The position numbers and the translations under genes are program-made. 64,000 bases of DNA from Hirundichthys speculiger (lineage: Eukaryota > Chordata > Actinopteri > Beloniformes > Exocoetidae). Location of the stretch: contig JAGFBZ010000292.1 of NCBI GenBank assembly GCA_018398805.1, forward strand, positions 682,001 through 746,000. The letters run 5' to 3'. Below are positions 30,331 to 42,900 of the stretch, one piece after another (the stretch's first letter is position 1; each line of letters begins with the position of its first letter). Below the pieces are notes generated by a model. It searched no databases. It was not told where the DNA came from and was given only the letters and a program-made list of their open reading frames with translations.

Positions 30331-31799
30331 ACTGGAAGAGAGGCCAAGAGGTCCTGAAGGATGGTTGCCAGTGCACAATCTATTAATCCCTTCAATTACT
30401 CAGTTAAAACGCTTGAATATGTAAATTGTCCACCAGAGGGCAGCATCTTACTGTATACTTAACCAAAACCAAAACCCACTCCACTCCATGAATAAAAATT
30501 CCATGTACTGATAGAAAGACTCAAGTCTGTGTGGAGATTATTATCCTTACGCTGTTTATTTCTAACCACTTTGGATGTGTATTTCAGAATATAATCTGTG
30601 GGCTCTAACGTTGCCTTTGACCAAGTTTTTCTCATGTCATGATTGATGTTTTCCTTCAGAACCTTCACACACAGCTCTTTTCCAAGGATCATCCACGCGT
30701 CAAGGCTGAAACCCAAGGCCGTCTCTAGGAACTTAAGTAATTCCAGCAATTCAGGGCAGATGCGGCGAATGACACCGTGCAAGGCTGGTTTTAATGGAAG
30801 ATAACCCTGGAAGACTCACTTCAGAAGCTCGTCCAGTCTTTTCGCTCCAAACTGAGCAAAATCAGAAAACAAATCTGTATCAAACTAAGAGGGAGTGATT
30901 TGATGTTCAATTCTGTTTTCCCGCTTCACTGTTTTCAGATTAAAATGTTCTTATTAGGTGTTTGCACATGTGGCCTGAAGAATTTCACTGAATATGCTTC
31001 CTTTGTAAATACCATTTTGTGAGTAGGAAAAGTCACAGTTTTGCCACGTATGCAGAGGTTTATGCCTCTGGCCCAGTAGAGAAGGTGGATGAATGTTACT
31101 AATCATAAGAAGTCTTTGGTTGCTGTAATGGTAAATAGAGACTTTGAAATTTTCTGACATGACTCATAAAAAGAAAATACACTTCAATTCATATCAATTC
31201 AGTTATATCTTATTGATCCCAGAAGGCCAAATGTGTGTTGCAGTGTCTTGAAAGAGTTGCTGTAGGTGGTTGCAGCTTTGGGTTTCAATGCAATTAAAAG
31301 TTCTAGTAGCTCTTTCAAAGAAGATTTTTTTTTCTATTTGATACCTGCAGGAAAAAGCTAGGTATATGATATAGAAACGATATGTAAAATGCAAATTGAA
31401 AAAAAAGTAATGCACTTATTCTTACAAGTATTTTTTACCTTTATTTATTTGCTGATATAAAGCCACGATATTTCACGTTTCTTCCCTGTAAGCTTCATTT
31501 CATTTGTTAACGATCATGGATTTTTACTTTTATTTTTATTTCAAACCTGCAAATTGTTCCAATAAAAGTTGACATAGTTACGTTTTTATCACTTTGTAAC
31601 ATTGTCATTTCCTCTGACAACACTTAAACAGCATTCTGGTATTAAGGATGAACAGCAATGACAGGTTGTGATTTTTTTTTTTTGTCAGACTCATTTTTAC
31701 TGAGGGCCTTATCAGCATAGTTTATTGTTAATATGTGCTTTAAAGCAGTGTAAGCTTATATTAAGTCTTATAATATTGGTTTAATAATGTTAAGCCAAT

Positions 31800-31880
31800 A
31801 ATGCACAAGCTCTCGAGGTCCACATAAAATGATGTGGCGGGCCACATCTGGCCCGCGGGCCTTAGGTTTGACACATGTGC
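31800..31880. mobile_element. hAT-type element end fragment
   Basis: The segment GGCCCGCGGGCCTTAGGTTT followed by GACACATGTG matches the well-known right end of Charlie-like hAT repeats. The other terminus was not found. Confidence 0.5.
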
Positions 31881-32411
31881 CGTAAGGCTTCAGTAAAGTT
31901 TTAAGTGGCATTTGGGAATGTTGCTCTGCATTGTAGTGTTTGACAAACATTTCCAAAAGTAATCCTTTACCCATGTAGTTCTATCATCCATTTTTTTTTT
32001 AAAGGTTCTTGAGAATGTATCATCTGAGGGCATCAGGGGTTCCTGGGGTCCAGCTAAGGCTCGTGGCTTTGTCCTTTACACAAAACCATCCTCTAGACTG
32101 CATGAATTGTTTAATGGCATCATGAACTGTAGGAGGAGTAGTCCGCAAATCCCTTCTGATCTTTCTTTGAAAAACATTGTTTTTAAACAGTACAATGTTT
32201 TTTTCATACACCGTTGACTCTCAGAGAACCAGTCCTTTCATTAATACTGCCTTTCTAAATCATGATTACAAGGAGCTGACGTCACCTGTTTCAAATAACA
32301 TTATTTTGTCTTTCACCGCTTTACTAAAACTAAATAACCAAATTTTTTTGTAATCTGCTGCATACCTAAGAAATGTATGGAAGCCTATTTCCAACCACAT
32401 AGATTTTTTTC

Positions 32412-32596
32412 ATATGGTATGTCATAATTATGAGATACAAAGTCATAATTATAAAGTGTAAAGTCATAATTATGAGACGAGAAGTCATGATTATGACTTT
32501 AAATCTGTCACATAAACTTGTATGTCATAATGATCTCGTAATCTCATAATGAATCTCGTTATTATGGCTGTATTTCATAATTATGACATACCACAT
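32412..32596. mobile_element. foldback MITE built on AGTCATAATTATGA repeats, 185 bp
   Basis: The terminal 22 bp (ATATGGTATGTCATAATTAT at the left) and the inverted right end match with one mismatch. Inside, the word GTCATAATTATGA recurs in direct and inverted orientation. There is no ORF. It starts 79 bp left of a GATG repeat. Confidence 0.65.
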
Positions 32597-32674
32597 GAGA
32601 AAAAAAAAATTATAGGTGGCTTAAATAGGTTTTTCCCCCGTGACCCTGCAGAGGGTTAAGCAGGTAAAGAAGAT

Positions 32675-32731
32675 GATGGATGGATGGATGGATGGATGGA
32701 TGGATGGATGGATGGATGGATGGATGGATGG
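32675..32731. repeat. (GATG)n microsatellite
   Basis: About 14 GATG/TGGA units. The HPSIHPSI protein runs on the minus strand are artefacts of it. Confidence 0.95.
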
Positions 32732-35700
32732 AAATAATAGGTTTTCATAGAAATGAACCTGAATAACAAGAAGGTGGTGAAAAAAAAATACATGAAATAT
32801 CTTGGGTTCGTACTCTCCATAAAGAAATAAAAGGCAAAGCCAACTATTTTCAACTATTGTAATCTCAACCTCAAAACAGAGAAGATAAATTGATGAATAT
32901 ACATCATGACTTGACAGAAAATTAAAACGCATTTGCATCGTGTGTGCAGTTACCACCTCACACCAGCAGATGGAGGTATGGTGCTGTAAAGCGGATTGAG
33001 GGACAAACTTGTGCAGAGAAAATACTTTTAAAAAACTGAATATTTAAATTTCCTTTATGTAACTAACATTAAACAGATGAAAGACAAGTTCATAGAAAAC
33101 ATAAAACATTCTTTGAAGGAGCGAGTCCCCCTTCAGTTACCATATATGGTGTGTCGCTATAAAACAAATATTCACGCTTGCTTTGTTTTAACTTTCTTTA
33201 TTTTTTCACAAATTTCAGAGCAGTAACAAAAATACAAACATTTAATCTCCAATATTATCTCAATCACTTCCACATTCATACAGAAGAACAGGTGAGAGCT
33301 ACTGAACAAGTGTTAAGACACAAAAATCATCTTTGAGCAATAATTATTTCATTATTTGAAATAAATTTGAAGGGAATAAACTTCAAAATGAGATTTTAAT
33401 CGACGGCTTTGAGGGAAGGGAAGCGTGATGAAAAGAGTCCTCGTCTGTTTCCAGAGCAGTGGCTGAATGTACAATGGAGGGAAAAGAAAACCCTTGTGAG
33501 AGCGGCCTTTCAGCAGATACATCACTGCTTGTGTACAAGGTCTTCACAGCACTTGTTGGGGAATTTTTACAGAGCTCGAGGCAAACAAGCAGCGGCCAAG
33601 TTTTGAAAAAAAGAAAACACTGACAACATGTAAAAAGACAACTTGTGGAGACCATGAAAGTTCTGGATTAGTTTCTAAAAACAAAATGAAAACGATTAGA
33701 TTGGTGGGACTTTCTGAAGAGGCGGTCTTCATAGAATTCATGGGCCGTAATCATCCAACAGACTGTAATAGTTACGCTTCTTATTTTCTGATTCACTTTG
33801 TTAATGGTTGTTGAAGAGCAAACTTAGTATGGTCATCTTCAAGATGGACCATTGAAAACCAGTTCTAGTTGAAACCTAGAACTAACTGAAACAGACTGCA
33901 TTTGATCCTAAAATTATCATTGCTATGAGTGGAAAACCTTTTAAATCATTCAAGAGAAGAAGTGTGCCGCCTGGTCATCCAAGGATACGCAGCTTTTTGT
34001 GTCAGTTTGGAAATGAGCTGATTTTCAGCAGACGCTTAAAGGCCCAGACAATAAAACCGCTCGAAGAACTTTGAGCTGATGCTGCAGATGAAACGTGCGT
34101 GTTTGCTGCAGGGCGACTGGTTGCACAAATGAGAAGCAAACACACGTTCGCTGTTGGTAGAAAAACCTCATTAGTGACAGAATACTTAAACTAAATATTT
34201 GGCCTACAGTGTTATGCGTTGCAATTGTTAGGTGTTGAACAGAAATAGAAGCCAAATTGAAGAAAATGTTGGTTCAGTGTAAGATTTTCAGTAATGTCAG
34301 GAAGATTTTGGTTTTAAAAGGTCAAGTAAAAAAAAAAACAATTCAAGTATATGTATAAGACAGCTTCTCAGGAGAGGAGAGGAGGAACCTTCTTGTTCAC
34401 AGAGAAAAAAAATCCACTTTTCTAGAATTAAGACTGGACACACACACACACAAAAACACACAAAGGAAGGCTTTAAGACGATGTTGAGCAGATGGAAACA
34501 AACACAAGGCCCCCTTCGATGTGAAGAATGTTATTTTGACCCACTTAGGCAAGAAGACAGAGGAAAAGGAGAATCAGAGTGTCTGTCTGTAGGATTTAGA
34601 AGCAATGAGTAGCATCTTTATTTCCTTCGCTATGTCAGTGAGGCGATTGTTATGAAGGAAATACCCACCGAAACCCTCTTAAAAGAAGAAAGGATTCTGT
34701 CGAATGACTCCTTCAACAGGCTTTCATTAATCGCTGCGTCTCTCATTTCATTAAAGAAAGAAAAGAAAGTGGGGGCTGTAACTGAGACCCTTATAAAACG
34801 CAAAAAAGCAGCATTGGGCAGCGTATGCGCCGGAAAATAGCTGCGAAGGAGGGACAGCATGCATGGACCTGCAGCTGTGCATGAACAGAAGCTGTTGTGT
34901 GTCAACATTTATTTAAAAGGCAAAGTACTTGCTTTACCTTGTGCCTTTTTTTTTTCCTTTTTTTGGACAGGTGCATTTCGAAACCGCTTTTTTTTTTTTT
35001 TTCACATACGCAACCAAAAAGCCATGTGAAGTCTGGGTGTAACTGACAAGTGCCTGTTTCATGGCTGCTACTCCCATTTCTCTGCTGTAACATCATCCCC
35101 GCGCTGCTGTGTGCGTGTAGAAGTGTATGTCCGTGCCTTTGTATGGCTGTAAACGCCCACCCCGTGTGTTTGCAATAATGCACATGAACGTACAGGTGTA
35201 TTTGTTTGCACGTGTGCAGATACAGATAGACAGGTGCGTTATTTTGTTTGGACCCACAGTGCACAGATGAAAGACACGCTGACTTGAGGGTGAAGGGCCT
35301 TTGTAGTCTGGGCTCTCCTGTTACCACAGCAGGTATACGTCAGGGCCCCCATCCTGACCGCATCCATCCACAACAGGACGCTGCAACATAAAGCCACTTC
35401 AGCTGGGTGGAGGTTCAGGTGTCAGTTTAAAGTCTCCAGAAAAGCAGCAGGGAAACATTGAACTGCTCCATTTAAAAGCTAAATAAGTTTACATTCAATT
35501 AACAATCATAATGTGAGATCATTTGTGAAGCCAGCTGCTGATCTCATCTGGTAGCATCAGGCTCTCGGGTCAAAATGGAAAAGGAACATGAATGTCATTT
35601 AGCCTTTGAATGCATCACATGTGAACTTTTCAGCCACAGAGCCCCTCTGATGCAACTTATGTAAAAACACAGACAACCGTTTAATGAAACGTGATATTGT

Positions 35701-37609
35701 ATTCTCTTTGTTGGAGTGCCGTTTTACATGTCGTCTATTCAAATACAGGTTTATGACTTTTTGAAAAGGCTTTTCAACTCACCGACTTCTATTTTACATG
35801 TGTTTTTCACAAAGTGATAAAGTCACATAACAGGCGTACATGAGTTTCAAGTCATCAAATGTAACTGCATGACAAAACAAGCGTTAAACATTTAATTTCA
35901 CAAGTGGAAGAGCACTTTACACAACCCATGTTTGCATTTTCTCTTCTGGATCACGTGACACTGACAGGGTAACAGGGTACCCCCCCCCCGCAGATCCCAC
36001 GTTCATGTCAAAGATGGCTCAAAGCCGTTTTGGTGACAGTGGTTTTAATGTTCTGGAGTAGCAGTAGTATTTATTAAACTGGACAAAATCAAATAATAAA
36101 TATTGTTCCTTTGCGATGTAGAAATAAGGAAGTGGACAAACCTTTTTGGTTCTGTTCAGTAGGACAAATTTTAACAAAAGACCTCTAACGTTATCATCAG
36201 AGGATTCACTGTTAGCATGTCAAGATGCATAGATTCTACTTTGACAAGGCAATAAACCAAAAAGACTCAAAAGAAGCTGGTTCAATGCTAATATCTGAGA
36301 ACGAAGCAATGTTAGCTTCAATCCTTTCGGTCTGATCCCAACTATCACAGCAATATGATGACTGCAGACTTCATGATGACATAACAGATAACACTATTCT
36401 ATGAGGAACATAGAAGGACGGCGACATTAGGGTCTAACTGGGCTGAACTAACTGTTTTGATGTGACCACTGGAGAGCAGGAAAACCAAAAAGCAGAAAAC
36501 ATCTAAAACTAACTTTCCTCCCTGTGGAGCTTATGTCCATAAATGATGGGAAAAAAAAACGTGTCTTTTACCATCCAGGATCATTGATACATCTTTAACC
36601 GTTAGATCAGAAAACACATACATGTAGTTGCAACTTACATGAACTTAAAAACAGCTCTGGTAAGTGGTAATGAGGATGCACTCCAGAACCAGACAAAATG
36701 TACTGCATTCATGTCACATGCCCCACAAGATCCCATGTTCCTTTATCTAATTCACGATGTTGAGAAAAGCAGAACTGACTATGGAGGTGATTCAGAAGCG
36801 CTCCTTGTCCAACACTCCTGATAGATATCAGCCGCTGTCTTAAGTAACAGGAATACGGCCGATTGAACTGAATTCCAACAGAGAAGGAAAAAAGAGAAGA
36901 AGAACGCTGAGATAACCAGCTCCTAGACAATCAGATCTTTGTCAAGCCAAGAGACAGGAGTCTCTTTCCCATGAGACCACAGTCAGATACTGTTTATCAA
37001 GAAAACAGGAAGCGTAGTGTTTGCCATCCTTTTTGCAGATTTCTCTTTAAGTCATGGTTCCCATTTTCTTCGTACACTGATTGGATCAACAGAGTACAGC
37101 TCTAAGAAAAGAGGGGAACCGAGTCCAACAGGTGTATCCGACTTGTCTTTCTGGTTTTGCTTCCAAAAGGCTGGTTCAAATGTCTCTTTCAACCATTCTC
37201 ACATCAATCAACTGTTTTGTATTAGGCCAGTTTGGTGGAGCAGAAGAGGAAAAGATGACTGATTAACACACATTCTGTTTTTTTGTCTTTAAAAGGAAAT
37301 AGAAAAAAATAAAATAAAATCAGAGTGAGACCATCACTGGTTTGATGGCAGTAAAGACAGTTTTACCGATTAAATGACAACAAATTCCATACAAGTAACA
37401 ACAAAAAAAGCAAAAAGTCCTTTCCTTTGCATTTCTTGTCCACATGTAGCGAGTATGAAAGCAAAACAGATATGTCTCTCTTTAAATCTCTTTATGGTTC
37501 AGTGTCTCTTCGGTTTCCTCCAATGTATCAACCATGAAAGGGAGCACAGAGATAAACAAACCTCTCTCTTTGTCAGTCAGTTCCTCTGCATATTTTTGGT
37601 TTTCGTAGG

Positions 37610-38186
37610 TCAGCATCCAGCTGGCACGTCAGACATGAAATCAAACTCGTTCTGTCCCAGCCAGAGCTCGGGCAGCTCATTGGCCCTGTCCAAGCCCAGC
37701 TCCACCACCAGGGACATGAGAACCTCCTCGTCGACAGGGTCAAAGTCGATAATCCCACCTGCAGCTGAGCTTTGGCTTCCCATGCTGATCCCAACGCCCA
37801 TGCTGCTGCCTCCAAGGCCTCCGGACGGCCCCAAGAGCTGGTTACCTGGGCCCAGCGGTGAAGCGCCGAACCCTCTTTGAGCGCCGCCGGGTGCTGGATG
37901 TCCGGCGGAGGCGCTGGCGAGATTCTGGTAGTGTGAGTTGAGCTTCTGCAGCTGCATGCTGGCGATGAGATGCGGCCCCGTCTGCAAGCAGAACGGCTGT
38001 GGTTTGGAGAGCGGCGCGGAGGACAGCGACACCCCGGGCGAGGAGGCGGGGCCGGCCGATGGCGAGAAGGGCACGATGGAGGGTTTGGAAGAAGGGTAGT
38101 GGAGCAGGGAGGTGAAGAGGAGAGGCGGAGGAGGTGAGGTCCTTCATCGCAGCGTGGGCATTGACAGGGAACAGCAGTGAGGTCAT
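37610..38186 (-). CDS. cited1: Cbp/p300-interacting transactivator 1 (CITED1), main coding exon
   Basis: A nuclear co-regulator without its own DNA-binding domain; its C-terminal acidic domain binds the CH1/TAZ1 region of CBP/p300. From 5' to 3': start [20 protein letters not shown]; a Ser/Pro-rich part ([20 protein letters not shown]); the conserved [13 protein letters not shown] block; a Gly-rich linker; and the CR2 domain ([32 protein letters not shown]), ending SDVPAGC. The C-terminus matches CITED1 better than CITED2, and synteny with rps4x agrees. The ATG lies 20 nt after a good acceptor (TTCTCTTGCAG, exon from 38206), so an upstream 5' UTR exon exists. The span is 577 nt, one more than a multiple of three: the start frame and the CR2 frame disagree, and the shift falls between 38144 and 38104. 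Corrected length is 191 aa (human 193). Confidence 0.92.
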
Positions 38187-38206
38187 CACCAGGAAAACCC
38201 ACAGGC

Positions 38207-41200
38207 CTGCAAGAGAAGAAGGATGAGGAACCAGGAAGAAAAGAAGATGATATCCAGTGGCATCAACTGGGATGAGGATGACAAGATAAGCCGGTTAACT
38301 AAATAGTCCCGCTTTGACAGCTGCTGATATCACTGGGGGTAAATGTTAATGATAAGACTACTTTGTGATAGAAGATTAGTCAATGCAAACCAGAAGATGT
38401 GTAATGTAGTCATGCTGCAGAGTGACAGCATTGGCATTGTCCCCCATCAAGCAATAACACCTTCCTGCTCATATGAAGCCATATCAACTTTGTAAAAGTC
38501 TGAAAGTAGCAAGACGCACCTCTCATGACTCTACCTGCGACTTTTTATAGTGTTAAGCAATTTCAGTAATGAACACATTGCTTGCTTTTATAGTATTTGT
38601 TATCACAAGAAAACAAAAAAAAAAAAAAAAAGTGCAAAATATGACTAGAAGAGAGACAAGAACAGCTGACTCTCATCTGCACCCAGACGGTTGGCTATCC
38701 ACACTGAGCTGAGCGCTAACAGACCAAGTAAGCAAACCATTTGTAGACAAAATGAAAACTTTAGTCAGCACATTAAATAAAAAGATGTTTGTTTTACAAA
38801 AGAAATGTTAATTCCTAATTCTGCAAACTGCTCACAGCTGTTATGTAAAACTCCCACCATGTAACAGTTTATGAATATAAAAGCCACACTCAAACTGCCC
38901 ATTCGGCCTGAAGTGTTGTGTTTTTTTAAAAAAAAAGCACTGTTATTATGGCAACAATGATCATTTATCACCTGCAGAAGATGTCAATTACCAAAACACA
39001 ACACACAGCTTAACTTTGTTTAAATAAAGGGACTTTGCCTTACCTGCATTTAGCTGTTAGTTTACTACACGTTTGAATTTTTGGGGTTTTTTTTGGCAAG
39101 ACACCAAGCTCATGGTCAATAAGAACATTTATACATCTTTATAAAGTTACTTCATGACTTATTTAAAAACAACAACAAAACACAACTGTATTCTATTGCT
39201 GCACATTAGGTTTGATGTCACTCTCCTGTCTGGGAACGACAGCTAGCAGCTAGCAGCTAGCTGGTTTATTGTAAACAAATACTAGTTGGCAGACTTGTTT
39301 TGATGCATATTCAAAATTAAGCACTCCTACAGATACTAAAACCACAGGCTTAGTAAACTGGATGATTCAATAATTTTAAGACCTCATGTTTTTCATGTTA
39401 ATAAAAATAAAAGTTTGCTCTTATGAAAGCTGAAGGGAATATTCTACACTGTAGCTTGTTGTTTGTGCTCAGTAATCTGTGCTGTGTGCCTTTCGGTTAC
39501 ACTGAGACAAGACTGTGGGACCAGACCCGAGCACATATGCTTCATCATCATGGGACATTAATCCTTCCATGAATGAACAATATTTAACACCTTTCTCTGG
39601 GTTGAAGGCACACAAAGCCGAAATTTTCAGTGAATGTTTGCAAACGCAAAAAAAAAAACTAAAGCTCGTCCCCTGGCTCTCAACTTTGCCAGCGGCTGTG
39701 TTACTGAAGCGCAAAAAAAACAAGATTCCCACGTACACAACGCGTTAAAGCCCGGCGGTGGGTGGGCCTGATGTCTGAAATTAGATTAGCTAGCAACTGT
39801 GCTTAAGACCAAATGAGCTCACCTTGTTTTGCTTACGGTTTTGCCAAACGTCTTATGCGCGCTTTTTGCAATGAAAACTCGAGAAGTGGCAGTAAAAGTG
39901 CGGTTAGATACCGTAAAACCGAGGAAAGATTGACAAATATCTCTAAGCAGCTATTTCCCGAAAAATGTGGCTGCATCCGACTGCAACAGCAAAGGCGTTG
40001 TTGACCTTAATGCCAGCTTTACTCATGTTATCGGGACCTGGCAAATCAGTGAGGTAACATCAGTCTGGGAAACGCACAACCAGGGGATCCTGGACAGCCT
40101 CATGATCCGAGACTGATTTTGTGCATGTTCCCTTCATGTCTGCTTTTCCTCCTGACCTATTGAACAGCAAATTAACCATGAAAAGGCTGCAGGGAGACGT
40201 CCTGTGGGCACCCATGGGTTTAGTGAGTGTTTATAGGTCTGTGCATGTAGGCTGTGTGTGTGTGAATGGAATTCACAACACAACAGAGCCTTTGAGGATC
40301 TCATAGAATGACTGGGTCACATGGGGGATAAATACATATGGGCCCTGAGAACAGACCATATGTCTAACTGAGTGTGTGTGTGTGTGCATACGCACAAGAA
40401 CACTTCTTGAGGCTCTTATTGTAGCCGCTCAACTGGCTTATATTACACTTCAGTTGAAACAGCATGTGTGCCTTAATGGATACACACACCGCATCATAAG
40501 GCTATCCTTCGAGCAAGATTATCACTTAATAACATACACTGATGCAAAAGTGGAGGCACACACAGATGCACACAGTGCTGGCTCTTTTTTGAACACATAA
40601 TTTCGACGGCGCAGTCGGGCATGCAGCTGCACTCAACTGATAGAGTTGAGATACAAACAAAGACTCCAAACATTTGTCAATGGCAGGTTCATGTGTGTTC
40701 ATTATACACTGACGGATTACTGTCGAGACCAGGCTGCACATGCCGCCTCTACCCAACAACTTTCTGCCGCATTATTCAAGGACAAGCAAACAAACAAAAC
40801 GAAAAAAAAAAACACTCTAGGCCCTTCATTTTTTAGATGCGCTGCCCTTCAAAGCTCAGATTAGACTTGGATTTGGCATGTGTTAGTGGTTTCTGGCAAA
40901 AAATCTGGAGTAAAAATGTTAAATATGGCGATGTTAGGCATTGTACATCACCAGAAATTTGTTTTATTATTACTTTGATTAAATGTTTAAAGCTCAAATA
41001 AACATCTGGAGGCCAAAAATATTTATATATATATACATATATATATAAAATCAGTCTGCACATCAAGCAGTCAAAAAGTACTGCCTCTTTGGAGGCTGCA
41101 GCCTCCTGGAAGTATGACATTTACAGGCAGTTTGACTTGCAAACAGTTGCATTTATGCCTCAAAATATTCAGTGATAATGCGTTGTTTTGTGTGATCCTT

Positions 41201-42261
41201 CCTTTCCCTGATTTTCTGCAACACTTGCAATCTTCCAGTTTAAATCACCTTTCCAAGTCATAGCTCTTCTATCCAATTAATTTAGCTCCATGCTCATTTT
41301 ACAGACATATGACACCAGTTTTTCACAGGCAGACAATTTCCTGAGGAGTCAAGGTAATGTCAGTCACACGTCTTGGTCACACAATATCTCAGAGATGTTG
41401 TTAAGGCTCCATTCATAGCAGCTAGTTTTAGGAAGTGGAGTCTGATCTTATATATATAAATATATATATATATATATAATAAAGTGCCCCCTTTGCACTA
41501 CCCACTTCATTTGCAGTAGACCTCATGATTTATGGATGTCATGTACTGGAAATTGTTTGTCTTTAAACTTCCGGTTGGGGGCAGAAAAAAGCTATTGAAT
41601 GAACAATTCAGCAGTCAAGGTTTATTTTTCTTATACGCATAAAAACCACTATTTAAAACTTCAGAGTCAAATCAAAACGATCATGTCGTTCCCCCCCCCC
41701 CAGTGTTTGGAAAAAAAAAAAAGCTGGCTAAGGTCTTGCTGTCGCTAAGAGATGCAGCTGACGGCTTGTGTATGAAGTGAGACTGGAGCGGAGGTGTTCC
41801 TCTCCTCAGGAGCAGCTGAGCAGGAGGGAGACTGAGCGGAGTTAGGAAGGATGCTGAGTGAAACTATACTGGAGGAGTGCCAGTGGTTTTTTTCCTGCTC
41901 ACAGCTGACCTGGCTTCGCTGCATTCTTCTACCGCTTTTATGAGATTGTGAAATCAGCCCCGGCTTAATCTCAGCGTAAATTATTTCATTAGCAGTCTAG
42001 GCTGCTGTCTTGATTGCAAGCTGCGTTTGCAAAGGAAACTTGTTCCCCTGTCGAGAACGTTTGAAGGTCTTACAGAAAATGACAGTGTAGCCTTAAAACT
42101 TACATTTCTGATGTCTACAATAAATCTGACAAAAATCAGAAAATCCTTGCACCTCGCAAGAAAATAAAAAAATTCAATGATTTCATTTATGTCGTGTCCT
42201 GAAATTGGCCAGGTGATTGTTTTATCCCATAAGTAATGTTGTTACTGAAGCAGAACAGTCC
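38207..42261 (-). other. cited1 upstream region or first intron, no gene seen
   Basis: Directly upstream of the cited1 acceptor. It holds a short tandem run of CAGCTAG (about 39241-39262), TA-rich tracts (41026-41050 and 41451-41480) and ordinary AT-rich DNA. The 5' UTR exon of cited1 was not identified. Confidence 0.4.
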
Positions 42262-42900
42262 GTGCGTTTACATGGGAAGTTTAATTCCTCTTTAATTCAG
42301 AATTAAAATTAAATCTGATTTAAAATGATTAAAAATTACCATGTAAACACCTAATTCCGAATGAAAATGTCCATTCCGAATTAAACTTAATTCCGAAGTA
42401 AGTGGCTGGTTTATTCTGATTTTAAATCCAAATAGAGTAATTCCGCGGTCATGTATACACTCATTCCACTTTAAATTCATTCCGATCTTTCTGCGCATGC
42501 TCGTTCCCTTGCCCGTTTGTCGCGATGACACTAATATTCCACGCTGGGCTTGTTTTCGAAAGAAAATCATTGACATGATATTGTCGTGCTGCGGCTTCAA
42601 AAATAAAATCAAAACAAAACCAAAAAGGATGCTAATAATGTAGTCCTCCATGTTGTTGCTAATCAAGTAAGTTAGTTTTCTTCCGGTAGACGTAAATACG
42701 TAAAGACGTCCGCCCCCCTATCCAATCAGAACCCTTCCCAACCCCCAGACCTTAAGCAGAATAGGATAAAGCCGATCAAATGTGTTTTCCATGTAAACCT
42801 CAATTCGGAATTATTGTTTCCATGTAAAATCGAAGGAAAACAGTTTAATTCTGAATTATTTAATTCGGAATAATTAATTCCGAATTAAAAAACATCATGT
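42262..42900 (-). mobile_element. non-autonomous DNA transposon, arm A of an inverted pair (639 bp)
   Basis: It begins GTGCGTTTACATGGGAAGTT and ends AAAAAACATCATGT. It is rich in AATTCCGAATTAA words in both orientations, so it is highly self-complementary. Its reverse complement is found at 44183-44815, with roughly 95% identity over the parts I compared by eye. The minus strand holds a 124-codon open frame also present in arm B. I cannot name the family and saw no clean target duplication. Confidence 0.8.

Larger units (their letters stand above)
30233..37250. other. intergenic or cited1 3' side, no coding gene recognised
   Basis: Includes a degraded hAT end (31800-31880), a foldback element (32412-32596) and a GATG repeat (32675-32731). 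A minus-strand AATAAAG lies near 33190. The 4.4 kb between that signal and the cited1 stop could be a long 3' UTR, but a shorter one is equally possible. A minus-strand ORF at 30459-30782 (107 aa) is unassigned. Confidence 0.35.

Noticed and set aside
33190..37609. 4.4-kb region as the cited1 3' UTR ending at the AATAAAG near 33190
   Set aside because: Possible, but several other AATAAA-like hexamers lie nearer the stop and nothing in the sequence decides between them.
37573..38202. 209-codon minus-strand ORF
   Set aside because: An alternative frame of the cited1 exon, kept open by GC-rich sequence. The Cys/Pro/Ser-rich reading has no family resemblance, whereas another frame contains the CITED CR2 domain.
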